From Pseudomonas agarici (GTDB lineage Bacteria; Pseudomonadota; Gammaproteobacteria; Pseudomonadales; Pseudomonadaceae): 64,000 nt of DNA. Positions 31,870-40,382 of this stretch are shown here, piece after piece. The DNA lies in contig NZ_FOAR01000015.1 of assembly GCF_900109755.1 (NCBI RefSeq), forward strand, positions 62,001 to 126,000, read 5' to 3'. The notes beneath the pieces are model-generated. The model had not been told where the DNA came from, did no database searches, and saw nothing but the letters and a program-made list of their open reading frames with translations. Within the stretch, counting starts at the first letter, position 1; each line of letters opens with the position of its first letter. A program made the position numbers and the translations under genes.

Positions 31870-33447
31870 ATGCCCGCCACCACCCGCTTCCCGCTCCTGC
31901 CCTATCTGTTCGCCTGCCTGCTGGGCATCTTTGCCCTTTGTGGTTTTTGGTATGGTCTCGGCCAGCCGGTAATCCTGCCGGACGCCGCGACGCCGACACA
32001 CAAGCTTCAATGCGCGTCCTACACGCCGTTCGACAAGGACCAGTCGCCCCTCGACCAACCCTTCAAGCCTCGCCCGGAACGCATGGATGCCGACCTGGCC
32101 CTGTTGGCCAGCCGCTTCGAGTGCATTCGCACCTACTCCATGACCGGTCTTGAAGCCTTGCCTGAGCTGGCGCGCAAGCACGGCCTGAAGCTGATAATCG
32201 GTGCCTGGGTCAACAGCAATCCGGTGGACACGGAAAAGGAAGTCGATGCCCTGATCGCCTCGGCCAATGCCAACGCCGACGTGGTCACGGCAGTGATCGT
32301 CGGCAACGAAACCCTATTACGCAAGGAAGTGACGGCGCCGCAACTGGTCAGGTTGATCCACAAGGTCAAGGAGCATGTGAAACAGCCAGTGACCTACGCC
32401 GATGTCTGGGAGTTCTGGCTCAGCCATCCGCAAATCGCGCCGGCGGTGGACTTCCTGACCATCCACCTGCTCCCCTACTGGGAAGATGACCCAGCCGGAA
32501 TCGACGCAGCCATCGACCATGTGGCGCAGATCCGCCAGACCTTCGGTAAGCGCTTTGCTCCCAAGGATATCCTGATCGGCGAAACCGGTTGGCCGAGCGA
32601 AGGTCGTCAGCGGGAAACCGCGCTGCCAAGCCGCGTCAACGAAGCCCGCTTCATTCGCGGTTTTGTCACCCTGGCCGAGCAGAACGGCTGGCACTACAAC
32701 CTGATCGAAGCCTTCGACCAACCTTGGAAGCGAGGCAGCGAAGGTGCGGTCGGCGGCTACTGGGGGCTATTCGACGCCGACCGCCAGGACAAAGGCATCC
32801 TCGCCGGGCCGGTGTCAAACCTGCCGTACTGGCCACAATGGCTGGCAGTTGGCGGACTGGTTTTCCTCGGCACCCTGCTGGTCGGCGGGCGCGTACACGC
32901 TACTCGAACCGCCCTGGCCCTGCCGTTGCTCGGTGCACTGGCCGCTTGTTCCATCGGCGCCTGGGGAGAGCTGGCACGGGTGACCAGCCGCTTTGCCGGC
33001 GAATGGATTTGGGCAGCCTTGTTGCTGGTCCTGAACCTGCTGGTGTTGATCTATGCCGCATTGACCCTGGGCAGCCGGGCGGGATGGCGCGCGGCTGCCT
33101 TCAACCGGCTGGAACAACGGGCCGGCTGGCTGCTGGCGGGTGCCGGATTCGCTGGTGCAGTGATGATGCTGGAATTGGTACTGGACCCGCGCTACCGCAG
33201 TTTCCCGAGTGCGGCGCTGCTGTTGCCGGCGCTGGTCTTTCTGTTTCGTCCGGTCCGGGCACCGCGTGGAGAAGTCGCCCTGCTGGCCTTTATCATCGGT
33301 GCCGGGATCGCCCCGCAGTTGTATCGCGAAGGCCTGGAAAACCCACAGGCCTGGGGCTGGGCGGCGGTCAGCGTGCTGATGGTTGCCGCGCTATGGCGTA
33401 GCCTGGTGACGAGCCGGCTTGCCCGCGCTGGGGGCGAAACCCCCTAA
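31870..33447 (+). CDS. membrane-anchored glycoside hydrolase family 17 protein (beta-glucan transferase type)
   Basis: This is a 525-residue protein. One membrane segment is near residues 8-30, a GH17 domain follows (about 45-305), then a cluster of hydrophobic segments (about 320-515). The two catalytic Glu are in VIVGNET (acid/base) and LIGETGWPSEG (nucleophile), with the family's CIRTYSM start. Bacterial GH17 proteins of this type are annotated as beta-(1-6)-glucan synthases and act as transglucosylases on periplasmic or cyclic glucans. No GT2 partner is next to it. The last 15 or so codons lie inside a REP-like repeat, so the tail is probably recently acquired. Confidence 0.85.
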   Translation: MPATTRFPLLPYLFACLLGIFALCGFWYGLGQPVILPDAATPTHKLQCASYTPFDKDQSPLDQPFKPRPERMDADLALLASRFECIRTYSMTGLEALPELARKHGLKLIIGAWVNSNPVDTEKEVDALIASANANADVVTAVIVGNETLLRKEVTAPQLVRLIHKVKEHVKQPVTYADVWEFWLSHPQIAPAVDFLTIHLLPYWEDDPAGIDAAIDHVAQIRQTFGKRFAPKDILIGETGWPSEGRQRETALPSRVNEARFIRGFVTLAEQNGWHYNLIEAFDQPWKRGSEGAVGGYWGLFDADRQDKGILAGPVSNLPYWPQWLAVGGLVFLGTLLVGGRVHATRTALALPLLGALAACSIGAWGELARVTSRFAGEWIWAALLLVLNLLVLIYAALTLGSRAGWRAAAFNRLEQRAGWLLAGAGFAGAVMMLELVLDPRYRSFPSAALLLPALVFLFRPVRAPRGEVALLAFIIGAGIAPQLYREGLENPQAWGWAAVSVLMVAALWRSLVTSRLARAGGETP

Positions 33448-33451
33448 AACC
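33404..33451 (+). repeat. REP-type element overlapping the GH17 stop codon
   Basis: The sequence from TGGTGACGAGCCGGCTTGCC through GCGCTGGGGGCGAAACCCCC to TAAAACC has the layout of fluorescens-group REP sequences (GTGGCGAG..GCTTGC..GCTGGG, then a small hairpin and TAAAACC). The TAA of the GH17 gene is the TAA of this element. Confidence 0.65.
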
Positions 33452-33477
33452 GCAAAAATCGGGAATCAGGCAGAGCG

Positions 33478-33513
33478 TGGCGGTGCGGCGTACCGACAAT
33501 CCCGCTCGCCACA
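33478..33513 (-). repeat. second REP-like element in inverse orientation
   Basis: Read on the minus strand this begins TTGTGGCGAGCGGGATTGTC and continues into GGTACGCCGCACCGCC, the other common Pseudomonas REP form. With the element at 33404 it makes an inverted REP pair between two convergent genes. Confidence 0.55.
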
Positions 33514-33540
33514 ACCCCATGCCGAACCAGGGAGACAGCC

Positions 33541-33897
33541 TCAGGACCTCACCAACCGCAACCCGCCTAGCACCACCGCAAACACCGCCAGGCTGGTGTT
33601 GTACAACGCCAACGCCGGAAAGCCGATCAGCAACGTCAGCACCGCCAGTACCCGACCGGCCCGGCCCGGCACCAGGAACCCCAGCACCGCCGCGCCCAAA
33701 GCGGCCCAGCCCAATACCTGGAAATGAATCAACCAACCCAAATTCGACCGCGCCTGACACTCCCAGCGCAGCGCCTCGTCGACGCAAATGCCAACCCACT
33801 GCCCATCCTCCATCAACCCGTAGCGCACGCCGTAACTGGCGATCAGCCACAGGGGCAGGACGATAAGCAGCAGGATCAGCGGCAAACGGTGGGACAT
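33541..33897 (-). CDS. small membrane protein of unknown function
   Basis: This is a 118-residue protein with about three hydrophobic segments (LILLLIVLPLWLIASYGV; FQVLGWAALGAAVLGFLV; VLAVLTLLIGFPALALYNTSLAVFAVVLGG). A short loop has two Cys (WVGICVDEALRWECQ), which could form a disulfide if periplasmic. I chose the ATG at 33897, where MSHRLPLIL starts the first membrane helix. It converges with the GH17 gene. I do not recognise a family. Confidence 0.7.
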   Translation of the reverse strand: MSHRLPLILLLIVLPLWLIASYGVRYGLMEDGQWVGICVDEALRWECQARSNLGWLIHFQVLGWAALGAAVLGFLVPGRAGRVLAVLTLLIGFPALALYNTSLAVFAVVLGGLRLVRS

Positions 33898-34132
33898 GAA
33901 CAACTCCGATAGGCGAAAACGGCGCCCAGCATAGTCGCCAGGACGGCGTATGCAAGCGTTAACCACTCGCGGCGGGCCCGCAAAATGAGGCAAAGTGTAT
34001 CGTCTGTAAGCTATGGTCTGATGAACGCGCTCCGATTGCACTATTTATGCAATGAAACAGGGCACTTGACAGTAGTCCAGTGGTCATAGCCCGCGCCATC
34101 CATTCGGCATTTTCCTTTAAAGGGATGTAGTC

Positions 34133-35431
34133 ATGTTCCGTTTTCTGCGCCTCGCGGCTTTCATCGGCGGCCTCATTCTGAGTGCGTCTGCGCTGGCGGT
34201 CGATGTCGACGCCGCCAGCTATGGCTATCCGTTGACCAACCCGTTCGAAGCGACCCTCGCCACGACTCCGCCAGAACTGCGCCCGCAATTGCCCAGCGAT
34301 GACGACATCGATCAGTCCGACTACCAGTTGAAACTACGACCGGAACGCGAGTTCACCCTTCCGGACAACTTCTGGGCGGTGAAGAAACTCACCTACCGCC
34401 TCGCCAGGCAGGACCACGCCGCGCCACTGATCTTCCTGATCGCCGGCACCGGTGCACGCTATGACAGCAGCCTCAACGAGTACCTGAAAAAGCTCTATTA
34501 CAAGGCCGGCTATCACGTCGTCCAGCTATCATCGCCCACCAGCTTCGACTTCATGAGCGCCGCTTCGCGCTTTGCCACTCCTGGAGTGAGCCAGGAAGAC
34601 GCCGAGGACATGTATCGGGTGATGCAGGCCGTGCGGGCGCAAAACCCGAAACTGCCGGTGACCGACTACTACCTCACCGGCTACAGCCTGGGCGCGCTGG
34701 ATGCAGCCTTTGTCAGTAAGCTGGACGAGACCCGTCGCAGCTTCAACTTCAAGAAAGTCCTGCTGCTCAACCCCCCGGTCAACCTCTATACCTCTATCAC
34801 CAACCTCGACAAGATGGTCCAGACCGAGGTCAAGGACATCAACGACACCACGACCTTCTATGAGTTGGTCCTGGCCAAGCTGACCCGCTACTTCCAGCAG
34901 AAAGGCTATATCGACCTCAACGACGCCTTGCTCTACGACTTCCAACAGTCCAAGCAGCACCTGACCAATGAACAGATGGCGATGCTGATCGGTACTTCCT
35001 TCCGTTTCTCGGCCGCGGACATCGCCTTTACGTCGGACCTGATCAACCGTCGCGGACTGATCACTCCACCAAAATACCCGATCACCGAAGGTACCAGCCT
35101 GACCCCAATGCTCAAGCGCGCCTTGCAATGCGATTTCGACTGCTATCTGACCGAACAGGTGATCCCGATGTGGCGCGCCCGTACCGACGGCGGCAGCCTC
35201 CTGCAGCTGGTGGACCAGGTCAGCCTCTATGCCCTCAAGGACTACCTGCGCGACAGCCCGAAAATTGCCGTGATGCACAACGCCGACGATGTCATCCTCG
35301 GTCCGGGCGACCTGGGTTTTCTGCGCCGCACCTTTGGTGATCGCCTGACCGTTTACCCCCACGGCGGCCACTGCGGCAACCTCAATTACCGCGTCAACGC
35401 AGACGCCATGCTGGAGTTTTTCCGTGGCTAA
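34133..35431 (+). CDS. secreted alpha/beta hydrolase
   Basis: This is a 432-residue protein with a signal peptide (FIGGLILSASALA-VD). The nucleophile elbow is GYSLGAL, the acid probably in MHNADDVILG and the His in HGGHCGN near the C-terminus, so a Ser-Asp-His triad is present. It is often labelled serine/threonine kinase in databases, which the sequence does not support. AAAGGGATG precedes the ATG. It overlaps the mlaA-like gene by eight bases, so the two proteins are made together, and a lipase or esterase role in envelope lipid maintenance is a reasonable inference. Confidence 0.8.
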   Translation: MFRFLRLAAFIGGLILSASALAVDVDAASYGYPLTNPFEATLATTPPELRPQLPSDDDIDQSDYQLKLRPEREFTLPDNFWAVKKLTYRLARQDHAAPLIFLIAGTGARYDSSLNEYLKKLYYKAGYHVVQLSSPTSFDFMSAASRFATPGVSQEDAEDMYRVMQAVRAQNPKLPVTDYYLTGYSLGALDAAFVSKLDETRRSFNFKKVLLLNPPVNLYTSITNLDKMVQTEVKDINDTTTFYELVLAKLTRYFQQKGYIDLNDALLYDFQQSKQHLTNEQMAMLIGTSFRFSAADIAFTSDLINRRGLITPPKYPITEGTSLTPMLKRALQCDFDCYLTEQVIPMWRARTDGGSLLQLVDQVSLYALKDYLRDSPKIAVMHNADDVILGPGDLGFLRRTFGDRLTVYPHGGHCGNLNYRVNADAMLEFFRG

Positions 35432-36212
35432 ACATCTGATGCTTATCGCTGCCTGGCTCTGCGCAGGCTACGCCCAGGCGGACAACAGCAAGGCCCACGA
35501 TCCGGTGGTGCCCGATCCGGACGGCTTCACCGAGCCGATGAAACAGCTCAAGTTCAACCCAGGCCTGGACCAGCGCGAATTCGAACGCTCGACGCTCAAT
35601 GCACTGAACGTCTATGACCCACTGGAGTCTTGGAACCGCCGCATCTACCACTTCAACTATCGCTTCGACGAGTGGGTGTTCCTGCCACTGGTCGACGGCT
35701 ACCGCTATGTCACGCCGACCTTCCTGCGCGAGGGAGTGAGCAACTTCTTCAGCAACCTGGGGGATATCTCCAACCTGCTCAACAGCCTGTTCCAGCTCAA
35801 GGGTAAGCGTTCACTGGAAACCACCGGACGCCTGCTGCTCAACACTACCCTCGGTGTCGCCGGCCTGTGGGACCCGGCGACCAGGATGGGCCTACCGCGC
35901 CAAACCGAAGACTTCGGCCAGACCCTGGGCTTTTATGGTGTACCGGGCGGCGCCTACCTGATGCTGCCGTTCTTCGGGCCATCGAACCTGCGCGACACCG
36001 GCGGGCTGATCTTCGACTTCACCGCCGAATCGCAGATCAACTTCCTCAACGTCTCCCAGGCCAGCGACGACCATCCGGAAATTTATGCCCTACGGGCCAT
36101 CGACAAGCGCTACACCACAAGCCTGCGCTACGGTCAGTTGAACTCGCCGTTCGAATACGAGAAGGTACGCTACGTGTATACCGAGGCGCGCAAGCTGCAG
36201 ATCGCCGAATAA
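35424..36212 (+). CDS. mlaA: MlaA/VacJ family outer-membrane lipid-asymmetry protein
   Basis: This is a 262-residue VacJ-family protein with the signature YDPLESWNRRIYHFNYRFDEW, LREGVSNFFSNLGD and GLYGVPGGAYLMLPFFGPSNLRD-like segments. MlaA removes mislocalised phospholipid from the outer leaflet with the MlaFEDB system, which is not in this window. It starts with GTG inside the upstream hydrolase gene. The leader MLIAAWLCAGYAQA-DN has a Cys, but AWLC is not a normal lipobox, so it may be cleaved by signal peptidase I and not be a lipoprotein. Confidence 0.92.
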   Translation: MAKHLMLIAAWLCAGYAQADNSKAHDPVVPDPDGFTEPMKQLKFNPGLDQREFERSTLNALNVYDPLESWNRRIYHFNYRFDEWVFLPLVDGYRYVTPTFLREGVSNFFSNLGDISNLLNSLFQLKGKRSLETTGRLLLNTTLGVAGLWDPATRMGLPRQTEDFGQTLGFYGVPGGAYLMLPFFGPSNLRDTGGLIFDFTAESQINFLNVSQASDDHPEIYALRAIDKRYTTSLRYGQLNSPFEYEKVRYVYTEARKLQIAE

Positions 36213-36219
36213 ACGCCAA

Positions 36220-36243
36220 GGCCCGCCTCAGCTGAGACGGGCC
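36220..36243. terminator. palindromic hairpin after mlaA
   Basis: A near-perfect 24-bp palindrome (GGCCCGCCTCAG / CTGAGACGGGCC) begins eight bases after the mlaA stop. There is no T run, so its role as a terminator is uncertain. Confidence 0.5.
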
Positions 36244-36325
36244 ACTATCAACCGAATAACACAATTGATCTCTACAGTCCCGCCGGGCAGACTCCTGCAC
36301 ACTCCATACGGTTAAGGACAACAGC

Positions 36326-37129
36326 ATGTACCGCCTCATCGCTTCCGACCTGGACGGAACCCTGCTGCTTGCGGACGAGCGCATCGGTGAGTTTTCCCGA
36401 TCAGTCCTGGACAGGCTCGTCGAATCCGGCAGGCACGTGGTGATCGCCACCGGTCGCAGCCAATCCGATGTCGAATCGATCCTGCGCGATTATCCGTTGC
36501 CGGTGCACCTGATCACCTCCAACGGCGCCCGCATCACCAGCGCTTGCAAAACCCTGACGGCCAGCGAGCACCTGCCCGAAACCGTGGTACGGGCATTGCT
36601 CGACGCGACAAAGGCTGATCCGAACCTGGTGACCAACGTTTACTGCGATTCGCGCTGGATCACCAACGCCGACAGTCAGCTGCTGGAGGACTTCAACCAT
36701 AACCACCACTTCCAGCCAACCGTCCTGGATGTCGAAGCGTTTCCGCTCGAGGCCGTCGAGAAAGTGTTCTTTATCCACAGAGACCAGGACCACGATGCGC
36801 TGGTGCTACTCGACGAACAACTCAAGCCCTTGGTCGGTCAGGCCGTGCATAGCACCTTTTCAGCACCCTGGTGCCTGGAAATGATGGCCAGCACGGTGTC
36901 CAAGGGCAATGCCCTGAAAAAGCTCGCCGCGTTCCTCAATGTGCCCATGAGCCAATGTATCGCCTTCGGCGACGGCATGAACGATGTGGAGATGCTCACG
37001 GTAGCCGGCAAGGGCCTGATCATGGGCACCGCTCACCACAAGGTGATGCAGGCGCTGCCCGAGCACGAAACAATCGGTGCCTGCACCGACGAGTCGGTGG
37101 CCCGGTACTTGGCGGCGCATCTGCTCTAG
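36326..37129 (+). CDS. Cof-type HAD phosphatase
   Basis: This is a 267-residue HAD-IIB protein. Motif I is ASDLDGTLLLADE, motif II VIATGRSQSD, motif III the Lys in STVSKGNALKKLA and motif IV FGDGMNDVEML, with a large C2B cap between. Members hydrolyse sugar phosphates, flavin precursors or pyridoxal phosphate; the substrate cannot be assigned. No neighbour gives a pathway. Its TAG stop overlaps the stop of the convergent patatin gene in a CTAG tetramer. Confidence 0.9.
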   Translation: MYRLIASDLDGTLLLADERIGEFSRSVLDRLVESGRHVVIATGRSQSDVESILRDYPLPVHLITSNGARITSACKTLTASEHLPETVVRALLDATKADPNLVTNVYCDSRWITNADSQLLEDFNHNHHFQPTVLDVEAFPLEAVEKVFFIHRDQDHDALVLLDEQLKPLVGQAVHSTFSAPWCLEMMASTVSKGNALKKLAAFLNVPMSQCIAFGDGMNDVEMLTVAGKGLIMGTAHHKVMQALPEHETIGACTDESVARYLAAHLL

Positions 37130-38313
37130 CTGCTGACTGAAGCTACCTGCAAGGCCGGCGACCGTTGGGGCAGGCCGAGGAATCGGCATAACTCATCGCG
37201 CTTGGCCATCGCATCGCGGCGGCCGAGTTCGATCAATTCACTGCAATAACCGGCCTCGAACAGCAGGTAACTGAGTACGCCGGCACCACTGGTCTTGGTG
37301 GCGCCCGGCCCGCGCAGGAACAGGCGTAACGCCGACGGCAGCTCATGACGATGGCGCGCGGCAATCTCATCGATCGGCTGGCTCGGCGCGATCACCAGCA
37401 CCTCCACCGGCGCCAGGCCCAGGCTGCACGACTGCAACGGCAACAACCGGCTGAACTGGTTCAGACGCTGCAACAATTCGATATCGCTTTCCAGGCTATC
37501 GATAAAGGTACTGTTGAGCATATGCCCGCCGATCTGCGCCAGGCTCGGCTGCTGCCCGCTATAGATACGTTCGATGCCGGCCTGGGTATCGACACCTCGC
37601 GGGTTGCCGCTGACCCCGACTACCAGCACGCGATTGGCTCCCAGGTGCAACGCCGGACTGATGGGTGCCGATTGCCGTACAGCGCCGTCGCCGAAATACT
37701 CCTGGCCGAGCTTGACCGGCTCGAACAACAACGGAATGGCCGAGCTGGCCAACAGATGCTCGACGGTCAATTGTGTCGGCTGGCCGATACGCCGATGGCG
37801 TAACCAGGAACCAATGGTGCCCTTGCCCTGGTAGAAAGTCACCGCCTGGCCCGACTCATAACCGAAGGCGGTCACCGCCACGGCACGCAATTGTTGGTGC
37901 TCGATGGCCTGTTCGATCCCCGGCAGATCGATCTTTTCGTTAAGCAGATCACGCAGTGGCGAGCTGTTGAGCAGAGCTACCGGTACCTGGGCGCCGAGGC
38001 CGAAAAGGCTGTGACCGATAAAACGGGTCGCCTGACGAATCACCCCCGGCCAGTCGCTGCGCAATACCCGGTGGCTGCGAAAGCTCTGCCAAAAAGCAGT
38101 CAGGCGCTCGATGGCCGCCGTGAAATTCATCGCCCCACTGGCGAGACTGACTGCATTGATCGCACCCGCCGAAGTGCCGACGATCACCGGAAACGGATTA
38201 GCCGCCCCTGGCGGCAACAGCTCGGCTATCGCCGCCAGCACGCCTACCTGATACGCAGCTCGTGCGCCCCCACCCGAGAGAATCAAGCCAGTCACCGGTT
38301 CACTTAGGCTCAT
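37126..38313 (-). CDS. patatin-like phospholipase
   Basis: This is a 395-residue patatin-domain protein. The oxyanion motif is GGGARAAYQVGVL, the Ser nucleophile in GTSAGAINAV and the catalytic Asp in DGAVRQSAP, so the Ser-Asp dyad is complete. No secretion signal is present, which suggests a cytoplasmic or membrane-associated lipid acyl hydrolase. The C-terminal about 100 residues are specific to this subfamily. It lies next to the HtrB-type acyltransferase gene on the same strand, 72 bases apart, so lipid remodelling is a shared theme. Confidence 0.9.
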   Translation of the reverse strand: MSLSEPVTGLILSGGGARAAYQVGVLAAIAELLPPGAANPFPVIVGTSAGAINAVSLASGAMNFTAAIERLTAFWQSFRSHRVLRSDWPGVIRQATRFIGHSLFGLGAQVPVALLNSSPLRDLLNEKIDLPGIEQAIEHQQLRAVAVTAFGYESGQAVTFYQGKGTIGSWLRHRRIGQPTQLTVEHLLASSAIPLLFEPVKLGQEYFGDGAVRQSAPISPALHLGANRVLVVGVSGNPRGVDTQAGIERIYSGQQPSLAQIGGHMLNSTFIDSLESDIELLQRLNQFSRLLPLQSCSLGLAPVEVLVIAPSQPIDEIAARHRHELPSALRLFLRGPGATKTSGAGVLSYLLFEAGYCSELIELGRRDAMAKRDELCRFLGLPQRSPALQVASVSS

Positions 38314-38385
38314 CGCGACACTCCTTCAATCAGGTAGTTACCTGATACACCAGGCTCCTCCTCGCCAGCAAGCGTCGACGACAGA

Positions 38386-39321
38386 TTATCGGCCTTTTTT
38401 ATCGTAGAGCCTGGGTTCGCCCGGCGGTCGGCTCTTGAATCGGCGATGGGCCCAAAGGTACTGCTCGGGGCATTCACGCAACGATGCCTCAATCCACCGA
38501 TTGATCCGCAGGCAATCGGCCTCCTCGGACTCGGCGGGGAAATCCTTCAGCGGTGGATGAACCACCAGCCGGTAACCGCTGCCGTCGGCCAGGCGCTCCT
38601 GGGTGAACGGCACCACCAGCGCTTTACCCAGGCGGGCAAATTTGCTGGTGGCAGTAACGGTCGCCGCCTGAATCCCGAACAGCGGCACGAAGATACTCTG
38701 CTTGATGCCGTAGTCCTGGTCGGGTGCGTACCAGATCGCCCGGCCAGCGCGCAGCAACTTGAGCATGCCGCGAACATCGTCGCGTTCGACCGCAAGGGAA
38801 TCGAGGTTATGCCGCTCACGCCCCCGTCGCTGGATAAAGTCGAACACCGCGCTCTTGTGCTGGCGATACATGCCATCGATGGTGTGTTGCTGGCCGAGCA
38901 GGGCCGCACCGATCTCCAGGGTGGTGAAATGCAGGGCCATGAGAATCACCCCCTTGCCCTCGAGCTGAGCCTGCTTCAGATGTTCGAGACCCTCGATGTG
39001 GCTCAGACGCGCCAGGCGCGGCTTGGCCCACCACCAGCTCATGGCCATTTCGAAGAAGGCGATGCCGGTGGAGGCGAAGTTTTCCTTGAGCAGTCGCGTG
39101 CGCTCGGCGGCGGACTTTTCCACAAAGCACAATTCCAGGTTGCGCGCGGCGATCCGCCGGCGTTCACCGGCAACCCGATACATCAACGCGCCCAGCATTC
39201 GACCGCTGCACAACAGGGCGCCATAAGGCAACTGAACAATCAACCACAATAGCCCCAGACCCAACCAAAGCAACCAGTAGCGCGGGTGAAAAAAAGCAGC
39301 TCGAAAACGCGGGCGATCCAT
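38386..39321 (-). CDS. htrB: lipid A biosynthesis lauroyl acyltransferase (HtrB/LpxL family)
   Basis: This is a 311-residue inner-membrane protein with an N-terminal anchor (LLWLGLGLLWLIVQLPYGALL). The HX4E catalytic motif is HFTTLE, and the downstream WYAPDQDYG and VPLFGI segments are typical of LpxL. It transfers a secondary acyl chain to lipid A. Its place just before minC matches P. aeruginosa PA3242 (HtrB2), one of two such enzymes there. Which lipid A position it uses cannot be told from sequence. Confidence 0.92.
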   Translation of the reverse strand: MDRPRFRAAFFHPRYWLLWLGLGLLWLIVQLPYGALLCSGRMLGALMYRVAGERRRIAARNLELCFVEKSAAERTRLLKENFASTGIAFFEMAMSWWWAKPRLARLSHIEGLEHLKQAQLEGKGVILMALHFTTLEIGAALLGQQHTIDGMYRQHKSAVFDFIQRRGRERHNLDSLAVERDDVRGMLKLLRAGRAIWYAPDQDYGIKQSIFVPLFGIQAATVTATSKFARLGKALVVPFTQERLADGSGYRLVVHPPLKDFPAESEEADCLRINRWIEASLRECPEQYLWAHRRFKSRPPGEPRLYDKKGR

Positions 39322-39441
39322 TAATGATTCCGGACAGACACAGGGCCGCGCATTCTACAACGGTTCGACCCGGCTTGCGGGGCGCGGGCGTTCTCGTTAT
39401 AAGTCTCGGCACTTTTAGTGAAAAGCCGCGTTATGCCGACC

Positions 39442-40179
39442 ATGAGCCAAACCGAACCGCTAGACCAGGATCCCGTGTTCCAGCTAAAGGGCAGCATGCT
39501 CGCCATCACAGTATTGGAACTGTCGCAGAACAACCTCGATGTGCTTGATCGCCAACTGGCCGCCAAGGTAGCCCAAGCCCCCAACTTCTTCAGCAACACG
39601 CCGCTGGTCCTGGCACTGGACCAGCTGCCCGCCGACCAAGGTGCCATCGACCTGCCCGGCCTGATGCGTGTTTGCCGACAGCACGGCCTGCGGACCCTGG
39701 CGATCCGCGCCAACCGCATCGAAGATATCGCGGCCGCCATTGCCATCGACCTGCCCGTACTGCCGCCGTCCGGTGCCCGCGAACGGCCGCTCGGTCCGAC
39801 GGAAGGCGCCGTGAAGAAAAAACCGGAAAAACCGCCGGAACCAACGCTCAAACCGACCAAGATCATCACCACCCCGGTCCGTGGCGGCCAGCAGGTCTAC
39901 GCCCAGGGCAGCGACCTGGTGGTGGTGTCTTCCGTCAGCCCCGGCGCGGAACTTCTGGCCGATGGCAACATCCATGTTTACGGACCGATGCGGGGGCGCG
40001 CCCTGGCCGGCGTCAAGGGTGACGCCCAGGCGCGGATTTTCTGCCAACAGTTGAGTGCCGAACTGATCTCGATTGCCGGCCAGTACAAGGTTTCCGAGGA
40101 TTTGCGCCGCGATCCGCTATGGGGTGCAGGCGTTCAGATCAGCTTGTCCGGCGACGTGTTGAACATCATCCGTCTTTAA
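39442..40179 (+). CDS. minC: septum site-determining protein MinC
   Basis: This is a 245-residue division inhibitor that blocks FtsZ assembly away from midcell. The N-terminal FtsZ-binding domain starts [15 protein letters not shown], a charged Pro/Lys linker lies at about residues 115-145 and the C-terminal beta-helix has the conserved [20 protein letters not shown] motif that binds MinD and FtsZ. I chose the ATG at 39442 (MSQTEP), matching known Pseudomonas MinC; in-frame starts at 39433 and 39418 exist. A 203-base gap separates it from minD. Confidence 0.97.
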   Translation: MSQTEPLDQDPVFQLKGSMLAITVLELSQNNLDVLDRQLAAKVAQAPNFFSNTPLVLALDQLPADQGAIDLPGLMRVCRQHGLRTLAIRANRIEDIAAAIAIDLPVLPPSGARERPLGPTEGAVKKKPEKPPEPTLKPTKIITTPVRGGQQVYAQGSDLVVVSSVSPGAELLADGNIHVYGPMRGRALAGVKGDAQARIFCQQLSAELISIAGQYKVSEDLRRDPLWGAGVQISLSGDVLNIIRL

Positions 40180-40382
40180 CGGATACTTGGCGCCATTTCC
40201 AAAACGTCGCCTTCTCGTAGCGAAAATAGCTTCAACGACGTAAGAAAACACGAAATGTAAACATTTACCGACGGCACTTTGAACATTTCGGCGCCTCCCA
40301 GTTGAAGCTGCACGACTACAGTTGTTTTTCAGTGACGTTCTTCAGGGACTGGAAAGTCCTTTTTCCTTAGGGGTGAAACACC

